Part shown: piece after piece, positions 26,139 to 32,850 of the stretch | Layout: every line of letters starts with the position of its first letter | How positions within the stretch are numbered: position 1 is the stretch's first letter | Source: a virus | IMG/VR virus record: IMGVR_UViG_3300032092_000137 | Location: 1-32,850 of that record | DNA: 32,850 bases | Strand: one strand, 5' to 3' | Made by a program: the position numbers and the translations under genes | The notes under the pieces: generated by a model | Databases searched by the model: none | The model's input: only the letters and a program-made list of their open reading frames with translations | What the model was told of the DNA's origin: nothing

Positions 26139-27083
26139 ATGGCTTATGTATCCACAGCCTCTGACAATCTCGGAGGAACCGCTGGCTCTGCTGGTCTAGT
26201 CCAGAAGGCGTATGACCGTCTTCTAGAGTTCGCTCTCCGTTCTGAACCACTAATTCGTTCAGTCGCAGATAAGCGTCCAGCACGCCAAGCAATCCCAGGT
26301 TCAACAGTAGTGCTACAGCGCTACGTTGACCTTTCAGCAGCAACAACTGCTCTTACAGAAACAACAGACCCAGATGCAGTAGCAATGTCTACACCAACAT
26401 CTGTAACCATTACTCTCAATGAGTATGGTAACTCAGTGCTCGTAACACGTGCGTTGGAACTCTTCAGCCTTGCTGATGTAGACCCAGCAATCGCTAACAT
26501 CATTGCGTTCAACCTTGCTGATTCAATTGATTCAGTTGCAATGACAACACTTCGCGGTGGAAGCAATGTAATTTACTCAGGTTCAACAGCAACATCAACC
26601 GCTACAGTGACAGCAGCAGCAACGCTATCTTCAGCAAACGTCCGCAAGGCCGTTGCGAAGTTGCGTGCTAACAAGGCCGTTGCCCGCAAGGGTTCAATGT
26701 ACTGGGCTGGTATCCACCCAGAAGTTTCACACGACCTTCGTGCTGAGACTGGTGCTGGCGGATGGCGTTTGCCTCACGAGTACAACTCAAATGAAAACAT
26801 TTGGGCTGGAGAAATTGGTGCCTATGAAGGCGCTTACTTCGTTGAGTCACCACGTCTCTACTCTGCAACAGACGGTTCTTCATCTGCAAAGGTGTACCGC
26901 ACTATTCTTTGCGGACAGCAAGCGCTTGCAGAAGCAGTTGCTGAAGAGCCACACGTAGTAATCGGTAACGTAACAGACCGCTTGATGCGCTTCCGCCCAA
27001 TGGGCTGGTACGGCGTTCTTGGTTTCGCACGTTATCGTGAAGAAGCCCTGTACCGTATTGAGTCAGGTTCATCAATCGCTTAG
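26139..27083 (+). CDS. Major capsid protein (N4-gp56-type, HK97 fold)
   Basis: A 314-residue protein. The order LVQKAYDRLLEFALRSEPLI, ADKRPARQAIPGSTVVLQRY, SVTITLNEYGNSVLVTRALE, NVRKAVAKLRANKAVARKG and HPEVSHDLRAETG is the recognisable block series of the N4-gp56 family of HK97-fold capsid proteins. The C-terminus, DRLMRFRPMGWYGVLGFARY, is the usual end of the family. It follows the scaffold gene and has strong GGAGG. It forms the hexamers and pentamers of the icosahedral head. Its sequence does not show an obvious long cleavable N-terminal domain, so a maturation protease would act mainly on scaffold or other proteins. Confidence 0.88.
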   Translation: MAYVSTASDNLGGTAGSAGLVQKAYDRLLEFALRSEPLIRSVADKRPARQAIPGSTVVLQRYVDLSAATTALTETTDPDAVAMSTPTSVTITLNEYGNSVLVTRALELFSLADVDPAIANIIAFNLADSIDSVAMTTLRGGSNVIYSGSTATSTATVTAAATLSSANVRKAVAKLRANKAVARKGSMYWAGIHPEVSHDLRAETGAGGWRLPHEYNSNENIWAGEIGAYEGAYFVESPRLYSATDGSSSAKVYRTILCGQQALAEAVAEEPHVVIGNVTDRLMRFRPMGWYGVLGFARYREEALYRIESGSSIA

Positions 27084-27095
27084 TTGATTGACGGG

Positions 27096-27119
27096 TGGGG
27101 CTAGGGAAACCTAGCCTCA
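27096..27119 (+). promoter_or_regulatory. 10-bp hairpin with GAAA tetraloop after the capsid gene
   Basis: TGGGGCTAGG-GAAA-CCTAGCCTCA is a 10-bp stem with one G-U and a GNRA tetraloop, beginning 12 nt after the capsid stop. No U-run follows, so it is more likely an mRNA-stabilising 3' structure than a terminator. Confidence 0.65.
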
Positions 27120-27144
27120 TCAGTAAGTTCACTAAGGAGGAACA

Positions 27145-27414
27145 ATGCCAAACTATACATTTACAACACCTGTTGTAGAAGAAGGTCCTATCGGGGACCA
27201 CCGTTTGTTCTACTTCTTTAAGATGAACAGAGGTATAACTATCATCAAGTCTAGTGGAACATACCGACAGGTCAGATATATAACTGATGAAACCCTTGAT
27301 GACTACACTGAAGTTTATCGTGGCGGGTATAACCACACAGTAAATGATGCAACCAAAGCGGCACTTATTGCTGCCAACGTAGGGATTACAGAAGCAAATT
27401 TTACAATACAGTAG
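27145..27414 (+). CDS. Small structural-module protein (89 aa)
   Basis: The product starts MPNYTFTTPVVEEGPIGDHR and is strand-rich, with RGITIIKSSGTYRQVRYITD and a C-terminal GITEANFTIQ. It has no cysteines or catalytic motif. A strong AAGGAGGA precedes the ATG. Strand-rich proteins of this length just after the capsid gene may be head decoration or tail-terminator-like proteins, but this one is not recognised with certainty. Confidence 0.68.
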   Translation: MPNYTFTTPVVEEGPIGDHRLFYFFKMNRGITIIKSSGTYRQVRYITDETLDDYTEVYRGGYNHTVNDATKAALIAANVGITEANFTIQ

Positions 27415-27422
27415 GGGACAAA

Positions 27423-27851
27423 ATGCATAGCCATATCAGCAAGGTTTTAGAATGGGGTTTCAGTGAGACTCACGATTTTGTGGCGACACTGTGGGGCTGC
27501 GTGCTCTGTGACCAGACATCGGATAAGCCATTTTCTGAAGAAGAACAAATAGATATTGACCACACAGCCTGTGACGAAGATTGCTTCGGTTGCAAGGTTA
27601 AGGGTTTACAACTTAATGCAGGAGATGCCACTCGTGACATCCCCGACAGAAAGTGGAACTCTGAATTGGCTGCCTACCGAGAGGCACGTTCTCACGGAAT
27701 GCAACCAGCGGGTACGACAAAGGGCCACATTGAAGAAGCGTACAGAGCCTCTGAGGTTATCGGTAAGGCTTACGACGCTGACTCAATGCCTAAGTCAAAA
27801 GATATAAACAAAAAGACAGCCGAAGTAATGAAAGAAATAGGAGCAATCTAA
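27423..27851 (+). CDS. Cysteine/histidine-rich phage protein (142 aa)
   Basis: Residues 1-60 include HSHIS, WGCVLCDQTSD, DIDHTACDEDCFGCKVKG: several Cys and His residues that could bind one or two metals. The second half is charged and helical (RDIPDRKWNSELAAYREARS and HIEEAYRASEVIGKAYD). The motif RKWNSELAAYREAR looks like a recurring phage block encoded near capsid genes, but no function is known to me. It may be a virion or assembly protein. A purine-rich GGGGAC precedes the ATG and the stop overlaps the next start as TAATG. Confidence 0.68.
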   Translation: MHSHISKVLEWGFSETHDFVATLWGCVLCDQTSDKPFSEEEQIDIDHTACDEDCFGCKVKGLQLNAGDATRDIPDRKWNSELAAYREARSHGMQPAGTTKGHIEEAYRASEVIGKAYDADSMPKSKDINKKTAEVMKEIGAI

Positions 27852-27985
27852 TGCCAAAAGTAGGAATGAAAGAGTTCGCATATACACCTAAGGGTATGGC
27901 TATGGCCAAGATGGAAGCCAAGAAGACTGGCAAGAAAATGGTAGTCAGAAAGCCTGTTAAGAAGACAGCAAAGAAGGGTAAGTAA
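27851..27985 (+). CDS. Tiny lysine/methionine-rich basic protein (44 aa)
   Basis: The product, MPKVGMKEFAYTPKGMAMAK then MEAKKTGKKMVVRKPVKKTA, is strongly basic (Lys-rich) with a KKTAKKGK end reminiscent of nucleoid proteins. It overlaps the previous stop and is followed after one base by the next ATG. It could be packaged with DNA or bind capsid; the role is inferred only from charge and context. Confidence 0.65.
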   Translation: MPKVGMKEFAYTPKGMAMAKMEAKKTGKKMVVRKPVKKTAKKGK

Positions 27986-27986
27986 A

Positions 27987-28211
27987 ATGGCAAAAAAAGT
28001 TAGTAAAGAAGATATTGTAAAACTAACAAACCCAATAAACGAAAAACGCAAAATTGGTGTATCAATATCATCATCTGGGCCAACAACTTTTAGCCCAAAT
28101 ATTGCTGGAAGCGGCATAAACAGAAATGTAACCGTTGGTCGTAAAGCAACAAAAGATAACAAATATGTTAACAATAAAGATTTCGGATATATTGGTGGGA
28201 GCGTAAGATAA
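27987..28211 (+). CDS. Small basic protein of unknown function (74 aa)
   Basis: The product starts MAKKVSKEDIVKLTNPINEK and has a Gly/Ser/Asn-rich middle (SSSGPTTFSPNIAGSGINRN), ending NKDFGYIGGSVR. It is basic, probably partly disordered, with no recognised motif. Its start follows the preceding stop by one base and its stop overlaps the next ATG as TAATG, so it is clearly translated within this run of small virion-module genes. Confidence 0.62.
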   Translation: MAKKVSKEDIVKLTNPINEKRKIGVSISSSGPTTFSPNIAGSGINRNVTVGRKATKDNKYVNNKDFGYIGGSVR

Positions 28212-28672
28212 TGCCAAAGAAAATTAGCGACGAAGATAAGCGTCTAGCAAAGGTAATCCAGAATATTGGTGCAGCCGATAGACCAAAGAAACTAACTAAA
28301 CCAAAAGGAGCCTTCCCTAAAGTTGGCGGTGTTGGTGGAACTAAATTTACTGGTTCATCACCAATGGACAAGTTCCAAAACTTTGCGGTAAGCACTGAAG
28401 AAACAACAGAAACGCGCAAGGAAAGATTTGAAAATCCTTCTCGTCTCTATGCTGCTGCTCGCAAACTAGGAATTCCTCAGAAGGCTGTGGAAAAACAGAT
28501 TAATGAGATGGCAAAGTTCCAGGCAAAATGGGGCGCTGAAGGTGAAAGAAAATCTGAAGACTTGTCTATGGAAGATATGATTGGTCGCGCTCGTGCTAAT
28601 GCAGCACGCACTAGCGCAGGACTCAGAGGTTCTTCTGCAAGCAGAGTCAACAAAACTTACAAGACATACTAA
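28211..28672 (+). CDS. Basic virion-module protein of unknown function (153 aa)
   Basis: The product starts MPKKISDEDKRLAKVIQNIG. A basic, Gly/Pro-rich section (KKLTKPKGAFPKVGGVGGTK) is followed by a helical C-terminal half (ENPSRLYAAARKLGIPQKAV, then EKQINEMAKFQAKWGAEGER). No catalytic or metal site is evident. Like its neighbours it is basic, suggesting contact with DNA or the acidic inner capsid surface. No family recognised. Confidence 0.64.
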   Translation: MPKKISDEDKRLAKVIQNIGAADRPKKLTKPKGAFPKVGGVGGTKFTGSSPMDKFQNFAVSTEETTETRKERFENPSRLYAAARKLGIPQKAVEKQINEMAKFQAKWGAEGERKSEDLSMEDMIGRARANAARTSAGLRGSSASRVNKTYKTY

Positions 28673-28680
28673 GGAAAATT

Positions 28681-28938
28681 ATGACAGACCCTAGGCTAAA
28701 GCGGGTGGGAGTATCTGGCTTCAACAAGCCAAAGCGTACACCGAGTCACCCTAAGAAGAGCCACGTAGTTGTGGCTAAAGAAGGCAATAAGGTTAAGACC
28801 ATCCGCTTTGGTCAACAGGGTGTGACTGGCGATAAGAAGCCAACAGCACGTCAGGCTTCCTTTAAAGCACGTCACGCAAAGAACATTGCCAAAGGCAAAA
28901 TGTCAGCGGCCTACTGGGCAGATAAGGTGAAATGGTAA
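28681..28938 (+). CDS. Conserved basic phage protein (DUF5872-like)
   Basis: An 85-residue protein with DPRLKRVGVSGFNKPKRTP, SHPKKSHVVVAKEGNKVKTI, RFGQQGVTG and the ending FKARHAKNIAKGKMSAAYWA, then DKVKW. These blocks form a well conserved phage family found near virion genes in many aquatic phages; I recall the label DUF5872 but could not check it. The basic, partly beta composition suggests DNA or capsid contact. A GGAA ribosome site precedes, and the stop overlaps the next start. Confidence 0.74.
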   Translation: MTDPRLKRVGVSGFNKPKRTPSHPKKSHVVVAKEGNKVKTIRFGQQGVTGDKKPTARQASFKARHAKNIAKGKMSAAYWADKVKW

Positions 28939-29087
28939 TGAAGAAAGCATTCTGGGATAAAAAGAACCCGAACAAGAAATCAACACCACTTACACCTGCT
29001 CAGAAGACTAAGGCGAAGGCAATGGCTAAGAAGGCTGGAAGACCTTATCCAAATCTTGTGGATAACGCAAGGGCAAAGAAAAAATAA
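28938..29087 (+). CDS. Tiny lysine-rich protein (49 aa)
   Basis: The product starts MKKAFWDKKNPNKKSTPLTP and ends with AQKTKAKAMAKKAGRPYPNL, then VDNARAKKK. It is almost histone-like in lysine content. It overlaps the previous stop (TAATG). The KKAGRPYPNLVDN segment is more ordered and may be a short helix-turn. Possible DNA-associated packaging or internal virion protein; no family recognised. Confidence 0.66.
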   Translation: MKKAFWDKKNPNKKSTPLTPAQKTKAKAMAKKAGRPYPNLVDNARAKKK

Positions 29088-29101
29088 CAAAGGTGGGGAC
29101 A

Positions 29102-29779
29102 ATGCAAGAGACGGTATCAATCGCTTGGTGCGATAACGGTATGGTGGATGGAAAGTTTATGCAAGGCGTAACCGATGTACTTCTTAAGTCGGGAATAAAC
29201 TTTGAGTCTACATTGAGAAGCCAAGGCAATCAGATTGCTAGGCAACGTGAGAAGGTTATTAACTATTGGTACGACCAGAACAAAGCAGACTGGTTGTTAT
29301 GGGTTGATTCAGATGTAGTCATTAGTCCAGAAGGATTCTTGAAACTTTGGAATCAAAAGGACAAAGATAAACGCCCAATAATGACTGGCGTTTACTTTAC
29401 TACCGACAACCCAGAGGAACCTTTAATGATTCCAATGCCTACAATCTTTAACTTTATAGAAGGAGATGAAGGTGGCTTTGGATTAACAAGAGTCCACCCG
29501 CTTCCTAAAGACAAATTGATTCAGGTCAGCGCAGCAGGTATGGGATATGTGCTAATGCACCGAAGCGTAGTTGACAGGATTAGAAAAGAATTACCTGATG
29601 CTCAGTTCTTTATGGAGATGGGTAGAGGGACAAAGTTTATTGGTGAGGACATCTACTTCTTTGCACTATGCGAGAAAGCAGGAGTTCCACTCTGGTGTGA
29701 TACAAGTGTAACTGCTCCACATATGAAGCGGTTCTCTTTTGACGAACACTATTACAACGCTATGACCAAAAGGAGATAA
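29102..29779 (+). CDS. GT-A-fold glycosyltransferase
   Basis: A 225-residue protein. ATG 29102 (MQETVSIAWCDNGMVDGKF) follows AAAGGTGGGG, preferred over the upstream GTG. The nucleotide-sugar metal site is the D-S-D in WLLWVDSDVVISPEGF (about 62-77). Later features are VSAAGMGYVLMHRSVVDRI and FIGEDIYFFALCEKAGVPLW, which supply the acceptor-side acidic residue (GED) and the GT-A C-terminal strand. It probably glycosylates a virion protein or modified DNA. Placement among capsid genes suggests a surface glycan; the methyltransferase at 876-1433 could modify the same sugar. Donor and acceptor cannot be read from sequence. Confidence 0.8.
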   Translation: MQETVSIAWCDNGMVDGKFMQGVTDVLLKSGINFESTLRSQGNQIARQREKVINYWYDQNKADWLLWVDSDVVISPEGFLKLWNQKDKDKRPIMTGVYFTTDNPEEPLMIPMPTIFNFIEGDEGGFGLTRVHPLPKDKLIQVSAAGMGYVLMHRSVVDRIRKELPDAQFFMEMGRGTKFIGEDIYFFALCEKAGVPLWCDTSVTAPHMKRFSFDEHYYNAMTKRR

Positions 29780-29781
29780 CT

Positions 29782-30048
29782 ATGCCAACTGGCAAAGAAG
29801 GTAGCACGCTAACTGCAGAGTTGAACAGGCTCGCTGGCATTACAGATATTACCAAGTATCAGGATGCAGATGGCGCAGCAAACGTCTGGGCTGGTACAAC
29901 GGGCAAGGCACTTCTCGGAGCGTTGAACTACAAGGCTAGTTCTTCACGCCAACCTGACGCTTATAAAGGTCTTAACGCAGTATGCAATGAAATTGCTGGA
30001 ACAACAGGCAAATCAGCATTAGTAGCCCTAAGGAGCATCAACGTATGA
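29782..30048 (+). CDS. Small virion-module protein, possibly tail- or head-associated (88 aa)
   Basis: The product starts MPTGKEGSTLTAELNRLAG and contains two similar halves: WAGTTGKALLGALNYKAS and EIAGTTGKSALVALRSIN share AGTTGK(A/S) followed by a Leu/Ala helix. It may be an internal duplication. It lies before the connector-like gene with a 4-bp ATGA overlap, so both are co-translated. A small neck or tail protein is plausible. No family recognised; purine-rich AAGGAGATAACT precedes its ATG. Confidence 0.66.
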   Translation: MPTGKEGSTLTAELNRLAGITDITKYQDADGAANVWAGTTGKALLGALNYKASSSRQPDAYKGLNAVCNEIAGTTGKSALVALRSINV

Positions 30049-30980
30049 CAACTACCTTATCCAATATGATTGATGAAGTTCTCATCAACCTTGCTGGTTA
30101 TACCTTTCAACAGGACAGAGCAACTCACCTTATAACAGATGTCGCAGCGACAGCATCAACAATTGCTGCACCAATCAACTTATCTCTTGGCTCAACAGAG
30201 TCAATCGGCAAGGGTGTCCTTGAAATTGATGAAGAGTTAATCTGGGTAGATGGTTATGACCGAGTTGCAAGCCAAGCAACAGTATCTCCATTCGGACGTG
30301 GCTATCTTGGTACAACCATTGCAGCGCACACCGCTGGCACAAAGGTAACTATTGCTCCTACATTCCCACGCTTTGTGGTCAAGCGAGCAATCAATGACAC
30401 AATCCGAGCAATTGGTTCTTCAATCTTTGCGGTCAAGTCAACAGAGTTTACCTTCAACGCAGCAATCTCAGCATATCCTTTTGCTAATCTTAACATCCAA
30501 AACATTATGTCAATCTCTTGGCAGAGTATTGGACCTTCTAAGGAATGGATTCCAGTACGTCGTTGGTCTTGGGATGCATCAGCAAACCCAGAGGCTTTTG
30601 GTTATACAACTGGAACCGATACTGTGCAAGCGGTTAATATTGGTGACGCTATTACACCTGGTCGTACAGTTCGTGTTATCTACGCAACTGACCCAGTAGC
30701 ATTCACAACAAACGCTCAAATTTATACAACTCAATCAGGCCTTCCAGAATCTACACGTGACGTGGTGGTTCTTGGTGCCTCATACAGAATGTTGACTTAT
30801 CTGGACCCTGCTCGCGCAGCACAGACAAGCCCTCAGGCGGACGAAACAGACGGCAAGCGCCCATACGGTGCATCACAGACTGCTACCAAGCAACTCTACG
30901 CATTGTATACACAGCGTCTCAATGAAGAAACAGCAAGACAACAATCCAACTATCCAATCCGCGTCCACTACAGCCGATAG
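30045..30980 (+). CDS. Connector or tail-adaptor-like protein (311 aa)
   Basis: A 311-residue protein, mainly beta with helices at both ends. The N-terminus MTTTLSNMIDEVLINLAGY is a typical adaptor helix. A beta region follows (IGKGVLEIDEELIWVDGYDR and TVSPFGRGYLGTTIAAHTAG), with KRAINDTIRAIGSSIF as the central helix. The C-terminal STRDVVVLGASYRMLTYLDP leads into a long helical tail, LYALYTQRLNEETARQQSNY. This architecture and its place between capsid and tail fibre fit a head-tail adaptor or tail-tube-A-like protein. The assignment is structural inference without a diagnostic motif. Confidence 0.7.
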   Translation: MTTTLSNMIDEVLINLAGYTFQQDRATHLITDVAATASTIAAPINLSLGSTESIGKGVLEIDEELIWVDGYDRVASQATVSPFGRGYLGTTIAAHTAGTKVTIAPTFPRFVVKRAINDTIRAIGSSIFAVKSTEFTFNAAISAYPFANLNIQNIMSISWQSIGPSKEWIPVRRWSWDASANPEAFGYTTGTDTVQAVNIGDAITPGRTVRVIYATDPVAFTTNAQIYTTQSGLPESTRDVVVLGASYRMLTYLDPARAAQTSPQADETDGKRPYGASQTATKQLYALYTQRLNEETARQQSNYPIRVHYSR

Positions 30981-30987
30981 GTAAAAA

Positions 30988-32850
30988 ATGCCAACACGTA
31001 ACTATTCCTCCCGTTCCCAGCAAACAACGCTGACTGCAGGCCTTACTGCTGCTGCTACAACAATGACAGTACAAAGTGCTACAGCGCTTCTTGGTGGTGT
31101 TAGTGGTGCTTCCATCACAACAACATCTACCTTTACAGTAGTCATTGACCCAGACACGGCTCTTGAAGAAATTGTAGATGTTACTGGTGTCTCTGGCACC
31201 ACTCTAACAATTGTTCGTGCTATTGACACAAGCCCTCAGACTGGAGTTGCTCACTCTGCTGGTGCGGTAGTTCGCCATATGGCTATTGGTCGTGACCATC
31301 GTGAGGCCAATACACACATTATTGGAAAACTTACTGAGCACGCTGCAACCACCTCTGCTGAACTTAAGACTGTTATTTCTGATGAAACTGGTAGCGGCTC
31401 TTTAGTATTTGCTACATCTCCTACCCTTGTAACTCCAGCCCTGGGCACTCCAGCATCTGGTGTTATGACAAACGTAACTGGGCTCCCTTTAACAACAGGT
31501 GTAACTGGAACTCTTCCAGTAGCCAATGGTGGAACTGGTGTAACAACTTCGACTGGTTCAGGAGCCAACGTTCTTGGAACTAGCCCAACAATTTCTAGCC
31601 CAACCATTACTGGAACTGGCGCTATTGCAGGTACGTTTACAGGTAACATTACTGGTAACGTAACTGGTAACGTCACAGGAAATGTGACAGGCAATGTAAC
31701 TGGTTCTTCTGGTTCTACAACAGGTAACGCAGCGACAGCCACAGCCCTTGCTACAGGCCGTACAATCAGCCTTACAGGCGATGTAAGTGGTACTTCTGCA
31801 TCATTTGATGGAACTGGTAATGCTTCCATCACAGTGGCCTATGCAGCCAACAGTATTGTCAATGATGACATCAATGCTTCTGCTGCTATTACAGCCACTA
31901 AGATTGCTGGAACTGCTGTAACTCAAGCAGATACAGGAACAGTTACAAGCACAATGATTGCCGATGGAACTATTGTTAATGCTGACATTAACGCTAGTGC
32001 TGCTATTGATTGGACAAAGATTGCTCCTTCATCAACAGTGTCTGCAACAGAACTTGGATACCTTGATGGTGTAACCTCTGCTATTCAAACTCAGATTGAT
32101 GCTAAGTTAGCAACCGCTACAGCATCAAGCACATATGCTCCACTGGCAAGTCCAGCATTAACTGGTGTACCTACCGCTCCTACAGCAGCAGCAAATACTA
32201 ATACAACTCAAATTGCTACAACTGCATATGTTCAAACAGAAATTACAGACTTAATTGCAGCAGCCCCTGGTGCACTTGACACTCTTAATGAGTTGGCTAC
32301 CGCTCTTGGTAATGATGCAGCATTTTCAACCACAGTAACTAATGCACTGGCTACTAAATTACCACTTGCAGGCGGAACAATGTCTGGTGCAATTGCTATG
32401 GGTACTAATAAAATTACAGGTCTTGGAACTCCTACCGTTAGCACGGATGCAGCAACTAAAGCCTATGCAGATACAATGCTTCCACTTGCTGGTGGCACTA
32501 TGTCTGGCGCTATTGCTATGGGAACTAACAAGATTACTGGGGTTGGTGACCCGACTAACGCACAAGATGTTGTAACTAAATACTATCTTGATAACGTAGT
32601 TCTTGCTCCTAGTAATCTAACTGGTCCAATTACATCTGTAGGCTCAGCAACTTCTATTGCATCACAGACTGGTACTGGCACTAAGTTTGTAATGGATAAC
32701 ACTCCAACACTTATTACTCCTGTTCTTGGCGTGGCTACCGCTACATCTATTAACGGTACATCAATCCCATCAAGCAAGACTCTTGTTGCTACAGATTCAA
32801 CTCAATATGTAGTGCCTAGCCAGACTGGTAACAATGGCAAGTACCTAACT
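30988..32850 (+). CDS. Tail fibre or receptor-binding protein, 3' truncated by the window
   Basis: The frame is open for 621 codons to the last base, so the C-terminus lies outside the window. The first 110 residues ([51 protein letters not shown]) form an attachment domain like those of other phage fibres. A repetitive shaft follows: [15 protein letters not shown] blocks, a TGNV run (31640-31703), [20 protein letters not shown] with its copy, and two 40-residue units starting [15 protein letters not shown] (32359 and 32479). These repeats are common in trimeric collagen- or T4-like fibres. It should bind host surface glycan or protein through the missing tip. Confidence 0.85.
   Translation, partial: MPTRNYSSRSQQTTLTAGLTAAATTMTVQSATALLGGVSGASITTTSTFTVVIDPDTALEEIVDVTGVSGTTLTIVRAIDTSPQTGVAHSAGAVVRHMAIGRDHREANTHIIGKLTEHAATTSAELKTVISDETGSGSLVFATSPTLVTPALGTPASGVMTNVTGLPLTTGVTGTLPVANGGTGVTTSTGSGANVLGTSPTISSPTITGTGAIAGTFTGNITGNVTGNVTGNVTGNVTGSSGSTTGNAATATALATGRTISLTGDVSGTSASFDGTGNASITVAYAANSIVNDDINASAAITATKIAGTAVTQADTGTVTSTMIADGTIVNADINASAAIDWTKIAPSSTVSATELGYLDGVTSAIQTQIDAKLATATASSTYAPLASPALTGVPTAPTAAANTNTTQIATTAYVQTEITDLIAAAPGALDTLNELATALGNDAAFSTTVTNALATKLPLAGGTMSGAIAMGTNKITGLGTPTVSTDAATKAYADTMLPLAGGTMSGAIAMGTNKITGVGDPTNAQDVVTKYYLDNVVLAPSNLTGPITSVGSATSIASQTGTGTKFVMDNTPTLITPVLGVATATSINGTSIPSSKTLVATDSTQYVVPSQTGNNGKYLT
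31640..31703 (+). repeat. TGNV tandem repeats in the tail fibre shaft
   Basis: About five units of 12 bp encode T-G-N-V/I. Third codon positions vary between units (AACGTA, AACGTC, AATGTG, AATGTA), so selection is on the peptide rather than the DNA. Confidence 0.75.
32359..32575 (+). repeat. Two 120-bp tail fibre units ([15 protein letters not shown])
   Basis: Units starting at 32359 and 32479 share [15 protein letters not shown] and TNKITG(L/V)G, then D-A/D-V-x-TK-Y. The nucleotides differ at many silent sites. The 40-residue period fits a beta-rich trimeric fibre. Confidence 0.75.

Noticed and set aside
27790-28174. Minus-strand ORFs rich in Leu/Phe (67 and 108 residues)
   Set aside because: Shadows of the Lys-rich genes on the + strand, since complementary AAA/AAG codons give TTT/CTT; no start signals.
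31251-31832. 193-residue minus-strand ORF in the tail fibre
   Set aside because: Val/Pro-rich low-complexity shadow of the Thr/Gly/Asn repeats on the + strand; no ribosome site and antisense to an obvious gene.
31640-32575. CRISPR array
   Set aside because: The repeats are coding tail fibre units that vary at silent sites, and there are no spacers.
1-32850. Lysogeny module (integrase, excisionase, repressor, attachment site)
   Set aside because: No tyrosine or serine integrase motif or CI-like repressor seen in any listed gene; genes outside the window cannot be excluded.

Overview
This window is most of a tailed bacteriophage genome (Caudoviricetes). No ribosomal RNA, recognisable complete tRNA, integrase or host housekeeping gene is visible. 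The host is probably an actinobacterium of moderate to low G+C, as in freshwater Actinomycetota. The best evidence is a WhiB-family gene (8303-8647), a family essentially confined to actinobacteria and their phages. A SprT-like metallopeptidase, a Cas4/RecB-like nuclease and a two-frame DnaG-type primase also fit an actinophage.

Layout. (1) 1-875: end of an upstream ORF, a CHAP endolysin, a holin-like protein and a strong rho-independent terminator. (2) 876-1433: a leftward SAM-dependent methyltransferase, facing away from an AT-rich dyad region with a two-state hairpin leader (1448-1611). (3) 1612-6940: a rightward, tightly overlapping replication and recombination operon (coiled-coil protein, PD-(D/E)XK nuclease in two ORFs, zinc protein, RecA-fold ATPase, resolvase-like nuclease, primase in two ORFs, Nmad1-like protein, second nuclease, sigma-like factor). 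(4) 12326-6886: a leftward block of about 20 mostly tiny genes, many with CxxC zinc-ribbon motifs, plus SprT-like, WhiB, lytic transglycosylase-like and endonuclease VII genes. (5) 12327-13061: a 735-bp gene-free control region with a good leftward sigma70-type promoter and many palindromes. (6) 13062-32850: the rightward virion module: large terminase, portal, an HslV/proteasome-like peptidase, a 1704-residue virion protein, two further large structural proteins, scaffold, N4-gp56-type major capsid protein, small lysine-rich proteins, a glycosyltransferase, a connector-like protein and a tail fibre cut by the window end.

The most unusual signals lie in the leftward block. Four 45-48 nt elements (10540-10587, 11104-11148, 11351-11395, 11645-11691) fold on the coding strand into a closing stem, a middle hairpin and a T-arm-like hairpin, with compensatory changes between copies. 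Three lie 7-8 nt after a stop codon and one 21 nt after; all lie 41-50 nt before the next start, and each is followed by a second small hairpin. They look like an undescribed family of intercistronic, tRNA-like RNA elements. Separately, a start-associated sequence, CTTAAGAC(A/G)GGAGA, carries the ribosome binding site of many genes in this block and of one rightward gene; where it overlaps the preceding gene it encodes an L-K-T-G-E ending.

The genes suggest a lytic cycle. Replication and recombination proteins run from one operon, and WhiB and the sigma-like factor may redirect host transcription. The HslV-like peptidase, placed between portal and capsid genes, is a candidate head-maturation protease. 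CHAP endolysin and holin would release the progeny. No lysogeny genes were seen.
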